Positions 53,516-61,374 of a DNA stretch of 64,000 nucleotides are shown here, in pieces (within the stretch, counting starts at the first letter, position 1; every line of letters begins with the position of its first letter). This stretch comes from Spirochaetales bacterium. Lineage in GTDB: Bacteria; Spirochaetota; Spirochaetia; DSM-2461. The position numbers and the translations under genes are program-made. The stretch covers positions 124,001 to 188,000 of the forward strand of contig JAQQAP010000020.1 of NCBI GenBank assembly GCA_028533045.1, given 5' to 3'. The notes below the pieces were generated by a model. It was not told where the DNA came from and searched no databases. It saw nothing but the letters and a program-made list of their open reading frames with translations.

Positions 53516-54595
53516 CTACTGTAATTTCAGGGTTGAAAGCCCCATAACGGCAAACATGCCGCCCATAATCCAAAAGCGGGTAACCACTTTATTCTCCGCC
53601 CAGCCGAGCAGTTCAAAATGGTGATGAATAGGGGCCATTTTAAACACCCTTTTCCCGGTTCTTTTGAAATAAAATACCTGAATCATAACGGAGAGGGTTT
53701 CCATAACGAAAATCCCCCCAATAATAACCAGGAGTAGTTCTTTTTTTAGCATGAGGGCCAAAACACCCAGAAAGGCGCCCAGCATAAGGGAGCCCGTATC
53801 GCCCATGTAAATCTCCGCAGGATGGCTGTTAAACCACAAAAAGCCCACGCAAGCCCCCAGCACGGCGAAAATCACAACCGTAAGCTCCCCGCTTCCCCTC
53901 ACAAAAGGAATCTGCAGATAGTCGGCAAAAATCATGTGCCCCGAAAGATAGGACAGGAGACTAAAAGCGATAAGGGCGATGATCATCAATCCCGTACAAA
54001 GGCCGTCCAGCCCATCGGTCAGGTTTACCGCATTGGAAAAACCGACGATAAGAAAAACGGCCAGAGGAATGTAGAAGAGACCTAGATCCAGAAGGGGCCC
54101 TTTAACAAAGGGGACGAAAAGCAGAGTGGTCTGGTCATCACGAATAAAGTAGAGAACCAAAACCACAACAGAGGCCAGTAAAATCTGTCCCCAGAATTTA
54201 AAACGGGCATGAAGGCCGTCGGAATTCTTTTTTGAGATTTTCAAAAAATCGTCGAGAAACCCCAAAGCGCCAAATCCTACAATGGTCAAGAGGATGATCC
54301 ATACCAGAGGCTCATGAAAGTCCTGCCAAAGCAGAACGGACACCACCGTAGAAAAAATCATCAAAACGCCGCCCATAGTGGGAGTTCCCGCCTTGGCCAA
54401 ATGACTCTGGGGCCCTTCCTGACGAATAACCTGGCCCAATTTAAGCTGCGTCATCATCTTAATAGTCCGGGGCCCAAACAGAAATGCCAGAAGCAAAGCC
54501 GTAATAAACGCAAAAGCCGCCCGGAAACTGATGTACTGGAAAATGTTAAAAAACGAGACATGCTCCCACAGGGGGTATAATATTTCCTTAAACAC
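53516..54595 (-). CDS. mraY: MraY phospho-MurNAc-pentapeptide translocase
   Basis: The 359-residue, ten-helix membrane enzyme has the active-site motifs DDFLKISKKNSDGL, NAVNLTDGLDGL and FKMAPIHHHFELLGW. It makes lipid I by moving phospho-MurNAc-pentapeptide to undecaprenyl phosphate. It lies 16 bp after murF, its substrate-making enzyme. Confidence 0.96.
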   Translation of the reverse strand: MFKEILYPLWEHVSFFNIFQYISFRAAFAFITALLLAFLFGPRTIKMMTQLKLGQVIRQEGPQSHLAKAGTPTMGGVLMIFSTVVSVLLWQDFHEPLVWIILLTIVGFGALGFLDDFLKISKKNSDGLHARFKFWGQILLASVVVLVLYFIRDDQTTLLFVPFVKGPLLDLGLFYIPLAVFLIVGFSNAVNLTDGLDGLCTGLMIIALIAFSLLSYLSGHMIFADYLQIPFVRGSGELTVVIFAVLGACVGFLWFNSHPAEIYMGDTGSLMLGAFLGVLALMLKKELLLVIIGGIFVMETLSVMIQVFYFKRTGKRVFKMAPIHHHFELLGWAENKVVTRFWIMGGMFAVMGLSTLKLQ

Positions 54596-54611
54596 TAATT
54601 TCTCCTTACCC

Positions 54612-55991
54612 TTAATGTTTCAAGAGAGGTTCGGATAACCTCTCTAGAGCCATAGTCCGGGACCCTTTTAACAAAATCAGGTCATTTTTGCGGATATTTT
54701 CCAGCAAAACCGCCTGTAATTCTTCAAAATCGACAAAGGAACGGACAGAAACGTTCCTTTCTTCTCTAACTTCGGCCTCCAAGGCCTTGGCAAACTCTTC
54801 CCCTAAAAGGAAGATGCCCTCCAGGGAAAGGGATTCAGCCTGATGTAAAACGGCCCGATGCACGGCGGGGCTCTCTTCTCCCAACTCGCCCATATCTCCC
54901 AGAACGGCTATTTTTCGACGTCCCTTATCGCTTCCCGCAAACAATTCGAGAGAAGCGGCCATGGAGTCGCCGTTGGCGTTGTAGCAATCCCTAAAAAGGG
55001 TTACCGTCTCGCCCTGAACCACTTCGGCCCGGCCAAACTGACCGCCGCAGTTTTCCAGACCGGCGACAATATCCTCTTCGGAGAAACCCAATTCCCGGGC
55101 CACCGCTACAGCTCCCAGGGCATTCAGCACATTGAACTTTCCCGGAAGGGGAAAACGAACATCCCTACCGCCCAAACGAATCGTTTGACCGTAAATGCCC
55201 TCGTCCCGAACAAATTCGTAGTCAACCAGGGACTGGGGACCATATTTCACAACCTTGCCCGGAAGATCCCGTGACAGGAATTCCGTAAAAGGATCGCTTT
55301 CATTCACAAAGGCGATGTTTTTTTTGCCGAAGTGGCTAAAAATCGCTTTTTTTTCTTCAGCTATACCCTGACGGCTGCCGATCATACCGATATGGGCAGT
55401 CCCAACGTTTGTTACCAACGCCAAATCAGGCCGGGCTACCCGGGCGAGAGAAGCCATTTCCCCTACCCGATTCATTCCCATTTCCAAAACGGCGTAGCGG
55501 TGATGCTCCCGGATGTTAAACACCGACAGGGGCAGGCCCGAATCGGAGTTCAGGTTTCCCTGGTTACATACGGCCGCACCGGAACGGGACAGAATGGAGT
55601 AAATAATCTCCTTGGTGGTGGTTTTCCCGTTACTTCCGGTTACTCCTACCACGGTTAACTCCTTAAAGGAGTCCCTGTAGCCCTTGGCCAGATCCTGCAG
55701 CCCCAAAAGGGTATCCTCTACGGCAGCAAAACAGGCTTTATCGGCCCATTTATCAACAAGAGAGCCGTTCTCGGCCATCCATTCAGCCTTAACCAAAACG
55801 GCGCAGGCCCCTTTCTCCAGAACATCCTCGATGTAGCGGTGTCCGTCGGTTCTTTCTCCGGAGAGAGCTACAAAAAGGGACCCTTCACGGGCCTGGCGGG
55901 AATCAATGACCACGGAACTTACCTTTTCCGGACCCTTCCCTTCTATTTTCTGAGGAGCTAACCATGCTTCCAAATCTTTTCGATTAAACAT
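54612..55991 (-). CDS. murF: MurF D-Ala-D-Ala ligase of peptidoglycan synthesis
   Basis: The protein is 459 residues from ATG 55991, 1 nt after the ftsL stop; a TTG at 56018 within ftsL is less likely. The Mur ligase P-loop GVTGSNGKTTTKE, GMNRVGEMASLARVARP and RDCYNANGDSM fit MurF. It adds D-Ala-D-Ala to UDP-MurNAc-tripeptide in the cytoplasm. The usual neighbours murE and murD are absent from this cluster. Confidence 0.94.
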   Translation of the reverse strand: MFNRKDLEAWLAPQKIEGKGPEKVSSVVIDSRQAREGSLFVALSGERTDGHRYIEDVLEKGACAVLVKAEWMAENGSLVDKWADKACFAAVEDTLLGLQDLAKGYRDSFKELTVVGVTGSNGKTTTKEIIYSILSRSGAAVCNQGNLNSDSGLPLSVFNIREHHRYAVLEMGMNRVGEMASLARVARPDLALVTNVGTAHIGMIGSRQGIAEEKKAIFSHFGKKNIAFVNESDPFTEFLSRDLPGKVVKYGPQSLVDYEFVRDEGIYGQTIRLGGRDVRFPLPGKFNVLNALGAVAVARELGFSEEDIVAGLENCGGQFGRAEVVQGETVTLFRDCYNANGDSMAASLELFAGSDKGRRKIAVLGDMGELGEESPAVHRAVLHQAESLSLEGIFLLGEEFAKALEAEVREERNVSVRSFVDFEELQAVLLENIRKNDLILLKGSRTMALERLSEPLLKH

Positions 55992-55992
55992 G

Positions 55993-56271
55993 TTAATTGG
56001 TCCGCTCCTTCCGTACAATCTGTGTTACCTGATCGGGACGGGCCTTTTCCAGCCCCAAAACATCCTCCGCCAACGCATCGATACGCTCGGGGGATTCAAG
56101 AATGGCGATACCCGTTCTAATACGCCGATTCTCTTCATACTTCTCTTTCTGAAGCTCTTCCAGTTCCTCTACCAGGGCCACTTCTTCCTGGTACAGATAG
56201 GCCTGGCGTACATTCAAAATCACCAGAGCCGACAAGAGGGATACCATAACAAAGGCCTTCCACGATCTCAC
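55993..56271 (-). CDS. ftsL: FtsL-like division protein
   Basis: The 92-residue bitopic protein has a short cytoplasmic start, one membrane helix (about residues 6-20) and a leucine-zipper-like periplasmic coiled coil (YQEEVALVEELEELQKEKY), then a PERIDALAEDVLGLEKA segment typical of FtsL/DivIC. Sequence conservation in the family is low; position between rsmH and murF decides the call. Confidence 0.8.
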   Translation of the reverse strand: MRSWKAFVMVSLLSALVILNVRQAYLYQEEVALVEELEELQKEKYEENRRIRTGIAILESPERIDALAEDVLGLEKARPDQVTQIVRKERTN

Positions 56272-57218
56272 GAGAGGGCCTCCTGGTCGGTCAGTTTTTC
56301 TATTACCCGCAGTTTGGCGCTCCGGGAGGGGGAATTCCGCTTTACTTCCTCTTCGGTGGGGCCCACAGGCTTGCGGGTCACCAACTTACCCCGGTGAATA
56401 TCGCCGCAGGTACAGCGAAAGGCATCGGGAGGACAAAGGCAGTTCCTGTCCAAATCACGGAAAAAGTTCTTGACCATCCGGTCTTCCAGGGAGTGAAAGG
56501 TAATAAACCCCAACTTCCCGCCGGGCTTAAGCACCCTAAAGGCTTCCACCATTACCCGCTCCAGCCGGTCCAGTTCTCCGTTTACCGCAATGCGCAGGGC
56601 CTGAAAGGTCTTGGTGGCCGCATGGGTTCTACCATGGCGGGCCTGGGATGGGACGGCTCCGCGAATCAAATCAGCCAGATCATCGGCACGATCAATGGGA
56701 GTCTCCTCCCGGCGGCGGCAGATAGCACCGGCAATACGGCGGGAGTATCGCTCCTCACCGTAGCGGTAGATAATGTCGGCCAGATCTTTTTCCGGCCAAC
56801 TATTCACCAGATCCCAGGCCGACTCTCCCGCCTCGGTATTCAGTCTCATATCCAGAGTCTCTTCTTTTCCAAAGGAGAAACCCCGTTCGCTCTCTTCATA
56901 GTGATAAACGGAAATTCCCAGATCCATAAGAATCCGGTCAGGTCTTTCCCGTTCGCCGTAGGTGGCGAAAAAATCATCAAAAAAGGTATTACGGAAGGAC
57001 ATTCTCTCACCAAAAGGTTCCAAACGCTTCCGGGCTTTAGCTTGAATATTCTTGTCCGCATCCAGGCCAATAACACTTAACTGAGGATAACGGGTCAAAA
57101 AAGCTTCCGTATGCCCCCCTTCACCCAAAGTGCCGTCAATCAGCAAGGAAGGGGAATCGTCGGGAGCCAGATAGGTCAAAGTCTCTTCAAGCAGCACAGG
57201 GAGATGGACTATTTTCAT
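56268..57218 (-). CDS. rsmH: RsmH 16S rRNA m4C1402 methyltransferase
   Basis: The 316-residue protein has the SAM-binding LLIDGTLGEGGHTEAFL, ILMDLGISVYHYEE, and FITFHSLEDRMVKNFF motifs of RsmH (MraW), which N4-methylates C1402 in 16S rRNA. It overlaps mraZ upstream and ftsL downstream by 4 bp each. Confidence 0.96.
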   Translation of the reverse strand: MKIVHLPVLLEETLTYLAPDDSPSLLIDGTLGEGGHTEAFLTRYPQLSVIGLDADKNIQAKARKRLEPFGERMSFRNTFFDDFFATYGERERPDRILMDLGISVYHYEESERGFSFGKEETLDMRLNTEAGESAWDLVNSWPEKDLADIIYRYGEERYSRRIAGAICRRREETPIDRADDLADLIRGAVPSQARHGRTHAATKTFQALRIAVNGELDRLERVMVEAFRVLKPGGKLGFITFHSLEDRMVKNFFRDLDRNCLCPPDAFRCTCGDIHRGKLVTRKPVGPTEEEVKRNSPSRSAKLRVIEKLTDQEALS

Positions 57219-57670
57219 GAGTTACCTTCCTTGCTTCCCATCTGTTTCCAGGTATTCCGTACGGCGGCCTTTCTTTCACGGCGGACTTCGTCGTAGCGTG
57301 ACTTATCCCACACTTCGATTCGATCGCCCATTCCTACGAGGCAGCACTCTTTGACAAGGTCTACAGCTTCCACCTGAGGCGGGGGAAGTTTTACCCGGCC
57401 AGACTTGTCTACGGCGACTTCTTCGGCGGGAGTGATAACAAAGCGAAGGACATCCTGCTGATCGATATTAAAAATGGAATTATCCCCTTCCACGGAATTA
57501 ACCAGATCGTCCCAGGCTTGGGGCATGAAAATCCACAGACAGTCTTCCAGACCTTCGGTAACAACCAGCGTTTCCGTATCCAGTTCTCCCTTGAGTTTGG
57601 CGGGCACCATAAATCGGCCCTTTTCGTCGAGTGTCACGTTGAATTTCCCACGAAATCCCGTTAAATCCAC
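57215..57670 (-). CDS. mraZ: MraZ transcriptional regulator of the dcw cluster
   Basis: The 151-residue protein has two SpoVT/AbrB-like repeats (NVTLDEKGRFMVPAKLK and EVAVDKSGRVKLPPPQ) that form the DNA-binding ring of MraZ. GTG 57670 has AGGGGA 6 nt upstream. MraZ represses its own promoter by binding spaced G-rich repeats, seen just upstream at 57675-57721. It is the first gene of the 44.6-kb array. Confidence 0.94.
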   Translation of the reverse strand: MDLTGFRGKFNVTLDEKGRFMVPAKLKGELDTETLVVTEGLEDCLWIFMPQAWDDLVNSVEGDNSIFNIDQQDVLRFVITPAEEVAVDKSGRVKLPPPQVEAVDLVKECCLVGMGDRIEVWDKSRYDEVRRERKAAVRNTWKQMGSKEGNS

Positions 57671-57674
57671 AGTT

Positions 57675-57738
57675 TCCCCTTTATTACCACAATTTTCCCT
57701 GTTTTTCCCAGTTTATCCCCATAAATTCCCCCGGTCAA
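57675..57738 (-). promoter_or_regulatory. mraZ promoter overlapped by MraZ-box operator
   Basis: Minus-strand TTGACC (57738-57733), 17 bp and TAAACT (57715-57710) form a promoter. Pentamers TGGGG (57721), TGGGA (57710), AGGGA (57700), GTGGT (57690) and AGGGG (57680) recur every 10-11 nt, the spacing of known MraZ binding repeats. They cover the spacer, -10 and ribosome binding site, fitting autorepression. Confidence 0.65.
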
Positions 57739-57914
57739 GGAAAGAGGAATTTTTCACACCCTTTTTTCACAAGTAGACGGAAAAAGTACCTTACAAATGT
57801 TAAGGAGAGGGGTATATTTTAGGGAAAAGAGAGAAAATCGGGACCGAGGATGAATTTCATAGAAGAAAGGGGATAAGAGAGTTATTCAGACCTTTAGTAT
57901 GCGCTAGATTTCTT

Positions 57915-57941
57915 TTATACGCGAATACTCGATCATCTTTA
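57915..57941 (-). promoter_or_regulatory. Possible distal promoter of the mraZ array
   Basis: Minus-strand TAAAGATG (57941-57934), 11 bp and GCGTATAA (57922-57915) match the sigma-28 consensus at six of eight bases in each half. The same DNA can be read as TTAAAG, 17 bp, TATAAA for sigma-70. It would give a leader of about 240 nt. Confidence 0.25.
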
Positions 57942-57961
57942 ATGGCGGTTAAATTGACTAA

Positions 57962-58010
57962 GGAAAGCGGAAAGCGGAAAGCGGAAAGCGGAAAGCGGAA
58001 AGCGGAAAGC
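57962..58010. repeat. Heptamer array GGAAAGC, seven copies
   Basis: Seven perfect head-to-tail copies of the 7-mer GGAAAGC occupy 49 bp. Related heptamers occur at 45365-45484 and within the 38-bp repeat nearby. Confidence 0.97.
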
Positions 58011-58103
58011 GAGCGTAATTTCAACAGCAAAAAGCGTCAAGTAGTCTCACGGGGAATGACGTTTAACGACGCATTACAAACATACAAGAAACATAGGCGA
58101 CAC

Positions 58104-58179
58104 GTCCGCTGTCATCCATCCGCTATCGCACTTCTACCTTAGTCCGCTGTCATCCATCCGCTGTCGCACTTCTACCTTA
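58104..58179. repeat. 38-bp tandem direct repeat at the 3' end of the GNAT gene
   Basis: Copies 58104-58141 and 58142-58179 differ at one base (A 58125 against G 58163). The second copy ends exactly with the GNAT stop codon (58177-58179). Internally the unit has 7-base periodicity on the minus strand (GACAGCG, GATGGAT, GACAGCG). Confidence 0.95.
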
Positions 58180-58815
58180 ATCCAAATAGGCACGAATGGC
58201 TATGGAGAAAAGATCCTGTGACGGCTGATGCTTCTTCTCTTTAGGAGGGAAGCTGCTATCGAACTGGTCCAAACCTTTCATATCCATCTCAAAGGCGGGG
58301 CTGTAGTGGAAATGCCAAAGTTTGCCTTCGAAGAACCCCTCTTCCAGTACCAGAGCCAGCTGACCAAAGGGATAGCGGCCGGAACTGTCGGAAATATGGT
58401 AATCCCGGGAGCTTTTAAAGCCGTGGCGGCAGTAGTTGCGGGGATCGCCAAGAATAATAATGGCTTTTGCCCCCCTTTTCCGGGCTTCTTCGATGGAGTG
58501 ATTGATGAGAGTGGTCCCCACTCCCCTTCCCTGGTAGGCGGGGTGAACGCAAAAAGGACCGAATGTGAGAGTCTCCACCCGCTTGCTCTCTTCATCCTCT
58601 ATATAGGAACGGGAATAGATGATGGAACCGACCACTTTTCCGTCTACCAGGGCAACAAAGTCCATCTCGGGGATATAATCGAGGTGTTGGCGCAGTTCAT
58701 GGGCCAGGTAGTGTTCGTTACATCCGGGAAAGTAGAGATTCCAGAAGGCTTCCCGGTTTACTTCTTCTATGGCGCGGTAGTCCTGCTCGGTGGCGGTTCG
58801 AATGGTTATGTTCAT
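58177..58815 (-). CDS. GNAT-family N-acetyltransferase
   Basis: The 212-residue protein has the GNAT acetyl-CoA loop in CVHPAYQGRGVGTTLINHSIEEARKRG and a preceding strand with VVGSIIYSRSY. The build resembles YhbS-like predicted acetyltransferases (ILGDPRNYCRHGFKSS segment). Substrate is unknown. AAGGAG 5 nt upstream supports ATG 58815. It is monocistronic, divergent from the pseudopilin gene at 59010, and has no visible terminator. Confidence 0.88.
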   Translation of the reverse strand: MNITIRTATEQDYRAIEEVNREAFWNLYFPGCNEHYLAHELRQHLDYIPEMDFVALVDGKVVGSIIYSRSYIEDEESKRVETLTFGPFCVHPAYQGRGVGTTLINHSIEEARKRGAKAIIILGDPRNYCRHGFKSSRDYHISDSSGRYPFGQLALVLEEGFFEGKLWHFHYSPAFEMDMKGLDQFDSSFPPKEKKHQPSQDLFSIAIRAYLD

Positions 58816-58974
58816 GGGGGCTCCTTGTATAATATAGACAATTTCTTATCCACATTATCACTCAATCATACCGTTGTCATTTACTTCACACTCAGTGTTA
58901 CATAATGAATTTTAAATTACACCAAATAACAAAAAAAAACCTTGATGTTAAAAATAAAAAAAAGAAATCATGAA

Positions 58975-59003
58975 TTTACCTTTTTCCCCATAAAGAGTAG
59001 AAT
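58975..59003 (+). promoter_or_regulatory. Sigma-70-type promoter of the pseudopilin gene, leaderless
   Basis: TTTACC (58975-58980), 17 bp and TAGAAT (58998-59003) are followed after 6 nt by ATG 59010, again without a ribosome binding site. Confidence 0.5.
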
Positions 59004-59009
59004 AACGCT

Positions 59010-59462
59010 ATGATTAATGGGATTACTGATTTTTGCAAAGCTAAAGAGGAAGGCTGGACCTTTATCGAAACCCTCATCGTTATTGGAATTGTAATTATTC
59101 TAACCGGTTCAATAAGCTTTATGGGAATGAAATATCTTGAGAAAGCCAAAGTGGTATCTGCCAAGACAGAAATACAGGCCCTTTCTATGGCTTTGGAAAG
59201 TTATTATTTGGACAACGGAGCTTATCCATCGGAAGACCAGGGCTTGGAAGCATTATGGGAAAAGCCAACCCTGTCACCGGTCCCGGACAGTTGGGATGGG
59301 CCCTATGTAAGTAAAAACGACTTTTTCGATCCCTGGCAAACCGATTATGTCTATCAAAATCCCGGAGAATATGATTTACCCTTTACGATCTCATCCTACG
59401 GTTCCGACGCCTATCCCGGAGGGGAAGACAAAGCAAGCGATATTAACTCTTGGGAAGATTAG
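59010..59462 (+). CDS. gspG: Major pseudopilin GspG-like
   Basis: The 150-residue protein has a prepilin signature EEG/WTFIETLIVIGIVIILTGSI (about residues 13-33), with cleavage after Gly15 and Glu at +5 and Trp at +1 instead of the usual Phe. The C-terminal part (YYLDNGAYPSEDQGLEALWEKP, DPWQTDYVYQNPG, SYGSD) is typical of GspG. It would polymerise into the type II secretion pseudopilus. It overlaps the prepilin peptidase gene by 13 bp. Confidence 0.9.
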   Translation: MINGITDFCKAKEEGWTFIETLIVIGIVIILTGSISFMGMKYLEKAKVVSAKTEIQALSMALESYYLDNGAYPSEDQGLEALWEKPTLSPVPDSWDGPYVSKNDFFDPWQTDYVYQNPGEYDLPFTISSYGSDAYPGGEDKASDINSWED

Positions 59463-59902
59463 TTTATCCTTTACTCCTTATTTTCTTTGCAGCTCCACTC
59501 TCCTATTATGATTTTAAGTACAATCGGATTCCAAACCTTCTTTCTTTGGGGTCTTGGTTGTCTGGACTAGTCGTAAGTTTTTTTCTTAAGGAATTGCCTT
59601 TGCAGAACTATTTATTAGGTTCGGCGATGGCATTAATAAGTTATCTTTTAATTTACCTGTTAAGTTCTAAAAAACTGGGATGGGGCGATATTAAATTGTC
59701 CCTTTTCCTAGGCGGAATAGGGGGATGGGCAGGATGGCTCATAACTAACTTTATAGCCTCACTGACAGGTATTATTTACTATCTTCTTATTGTAAGATTG
59801 GGGAAATCAGATATAAAGACTCCCATACCCTTTGCTCCCTTTCTCTGCTTGGGTGCTCTACTCTATCAAGCATTATCATTAACCGGATGGGATTTATTCT
59901 GA
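59450..59902 (+). CDS. Prepilin peptidase, A24 domain only
   Basis: The 150-residue membrane protein has both catalytic Asp motifs of type IV prepilin peptidases: YYDFKYNRIPN and the GWGDIKL (GxGD) motif. The N-terminal cysteine-rich methyltransferase domain of PilD/GspO is missing, so N-methylation of pilins is not expected from this enzyme. Start is TTG inside the pseudopilin gene. Its last 9 bp overlap the 3' end of the opposing gspK-like gene. Confidence 0.85.
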   Translation: MGRLVYPLLLIFFAAPLSYYDFKYNRIPNLLSLGSWLSGLVVSFFLKELPLQNYLLGSAMALISYLLIYLLSSKKLGWGDIKLSLFLGGIGGWAGWLITNFIASLTGIIYYLLIVRLGKSDIKTPIPFAPFLCLGALLYQALSLTGWDLF

Positions 59903-60691
59903 AAACTGTTCCCCGTAGGATTTGATGATTTGTAAAATCGGTTCCGATGACAGGGTTTCCTCCCGGTCATTCGCCCGGGGAAATCTGGCGGCAACAATAG
60001 TATGACCATAACTCCCTTTCGCAGCTTTTATCTCCCAAAACCAAGTCGTTACACCCAAATAATTCAGAAAATACTCAAGCTGATCTTCATTCTCGTCAAG
60101 ATCCAGAATATCCTCCAGGTCCTCCACGGACAATCCCGAACTCTCCCTCAAAGAAATAATCTCATCCAGTTTTCCTTCCCATCCTTCCAGCTCTTCCCCT
60201 TCAAATGACGAGGAAAGAATCAATTCCAACAATTCTTCCTCGATATAATAAACATTGAAGAGGGGTAAAACATTTGAAAAAGGATATTCCCCTTCATCGG
60301 GATTCAAATCTTCATTATTCCAACTGTACTCGGTAAATACACTCTCGTCCAAATCTGAAATGGGAAAAACCTCTTCATCAACATATTCTTTATTTATCCG
60401 GCTGGAAATATCGGTTAGAGTTAAAAGCACCCCTTTTGTTTCCCTGTAAACAATATAATTGAATACCGAATCATCCGGTGAATTAACCTCCGAATTTTGA
60501 TCAAGGGTTAACTCATGAAGCACCAGCCTGCACTCCTGCTCAAGTTCCCTTTGTAAGGCCAACTCAGTTTTAATTTGCTCTTCCAGATTAACAGAGCGGT
60601 TTAGAATCCTGCTAAAGCCAATCCCCATGATTGAAAGAAAAATAAGGACAATCAGTATATTTACAGAACCGCTTCCTCTATCATCAATCAT
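59894..60691 (-). CDS. gspK: Minor pseudopilin GspK-like
   Basis: The 265-residue protein has a basic/Gly-rich start (DDRGSGSVNILIVLIFLSIMGIG) acting as an N-terminal membrane helix without Glu+5, which is characteristic of GspK. It continues with a helical insertion (EELEGWEGKLDEIISLRESSGLSVEDLEDILDLDE) matching the HhH-like domain of GspK. GspK caps the pseudopilus with GspI and GspJ. Assignment is by architecture. Confidence 0.7.
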   Translation of the reverse strand: MIDDRGSGSVNILIVLIFLSIMGIGFSRILNRSVNLEEQIKTELALQRELEQECRLVLHELTLDQNSEVNSPDDSVFNYIVYRETKGVLLTLTDISSRINKEYVDEEVFPISDLDESVFTEYSWNNEDLNPDEGEYPFSNVLPLFNVYYIEEELLELILSSSFEGEELEGWEGKLDEIISLRESSGLSVEDLEDILDLDENEDQLEYFLNYLGVTTWFWEIKAAKGSYGHTIVAARFPRANDREETLSSEPILQIIKSYGEQFSE

Positions 60692-61220
60692 AATTACTCC
60701 CCACGATGGGAATTGTCCTGAGAGGTATTATTACCTCCCTGCTCTGGGAATCTTCTGCTATGAGTACAAACTTCATACAGTAGGGTGTGTTATTTGATTC
60801 AACAAGTTCCACTTTTTCGATTCTGTACCCCTTAATATGATGTATTACCGTATCAACACCATTTTGACGAACAATCCATAAGAGAGAGCCAGCCTCATTT
60901 TTCAAAGCAAGACTATCCTCTTTCAGTCCCATGTACCAATAGAAGCGATATTCATCATGAGTTTGTAAATAGTCAAAAGTCTCTTCTGTCCAAGGTTGAT
61001 CGATATGATTTAATTCTTCCTTAAGATAAAACGCAACAAGCAAAGAAGCGGAAGCACTATTGTTTAACTTTACAGCAGACTCAAGAAAGGACTTATGAGT
61101 GTAAAAGAAACGAACCATAAAAAGCGAAATAAAAGAGAGCAGAACAAGAGAAATAAGCAGTTCCGGATAGGAAAAGCCCTCATCACGGGAAAAAAGGAGT
61201 CTTTTCAAGTGATTCTTCAT
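60684..61220 (-). CDS. gspJ: Minor pseudopilin GspJ-like
   Basis: The 178-residue protein has a prepilin signature DEG/FSYPELLISLVLLSFISLF with Glu at +5, then a periplasmic beta domain. Order and size suggest GspJ, though GspI is possible. It overlaps the gspK-like gene by 8 bp and the short pseudopilin by 38 bp. Confidence 0.7.
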   Translation of the reverse strand: MKNHLKRLLFSRDEGFSYPELLISLVLLSFISLFMVRFFYTHKSFLESAVKLNNSASASLLVAFYLKEELNHIDQPWTEETFDYLQTHDEYRFYWYMGLKEDSLALKNEAGSLLWIVRQNGVDTVIHHIKGYRIEKVELVESNNTPYCMKFVLIAEDSQSREVIIPLRTIPIVGSNYD

Positions 61221-61374
61221 TTAAATCTCTCAATACTTTTTGACTACTTTCATCCAGACGCATAACCGTTTGGGAAGACGACTGAACCCCCATGGCTATA
61301 GAGCCGGAGAGAATGGTAATAAGAATAATAGCAATAATTCCATCTATATATAGATAGCCCCCATCACGAACCAC
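61183..61374 (-). CDS. Very short pseudopilin-like protein, Asp at +5
   Basis: The 63-residue frame starts at GTG 61374, overlapping the lipoprotein gene by 11 bp. It has RDGG/YLYIDGIIAIILITILSG, a prepilin-like cleavage site and helix but with Asp instead of Glu at +5, followed by only about 35 residues. It could be a reduced GspI or GspH, in the usual place for GspI before gspJ. Confidence 0.6.
   Translation of the reverse strand: MVRDGGYLYIDGIIAIILITILSGSIAMGVQSSSQTVMRLDESSQKVLRDLNEESLEKTPFFP

Larger units (their letters stand above)
57741..58176. other. Gene-free interval upstream of mraZ
   Basis: No convincing gene is present. The 66-codon plus-strand frame at 57942-58142 is a by-product of the heptamer array. 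The interval contains a possible distal promoter (57915-57941), a seven-copy heptamer array and most of a duplicated 38-bp segment, all listed separately. A purine-rich tract (about 57795-57890) has no evident function. Confidence 0.7.

Noticed and set aside
57942-58142. 66-codon frame rich in SGKRKAE repeats
   Set aside because: The repeat peptide is simply the seven-copy heptamer read in three frames; no ribosome binding site or similarity.
57962-58179. Possible CRISPR array
   Set aside because: Units are 7-bp heptamers without spacers and a simple two-copy 38-bp tandem duplication; no cas genes are present.
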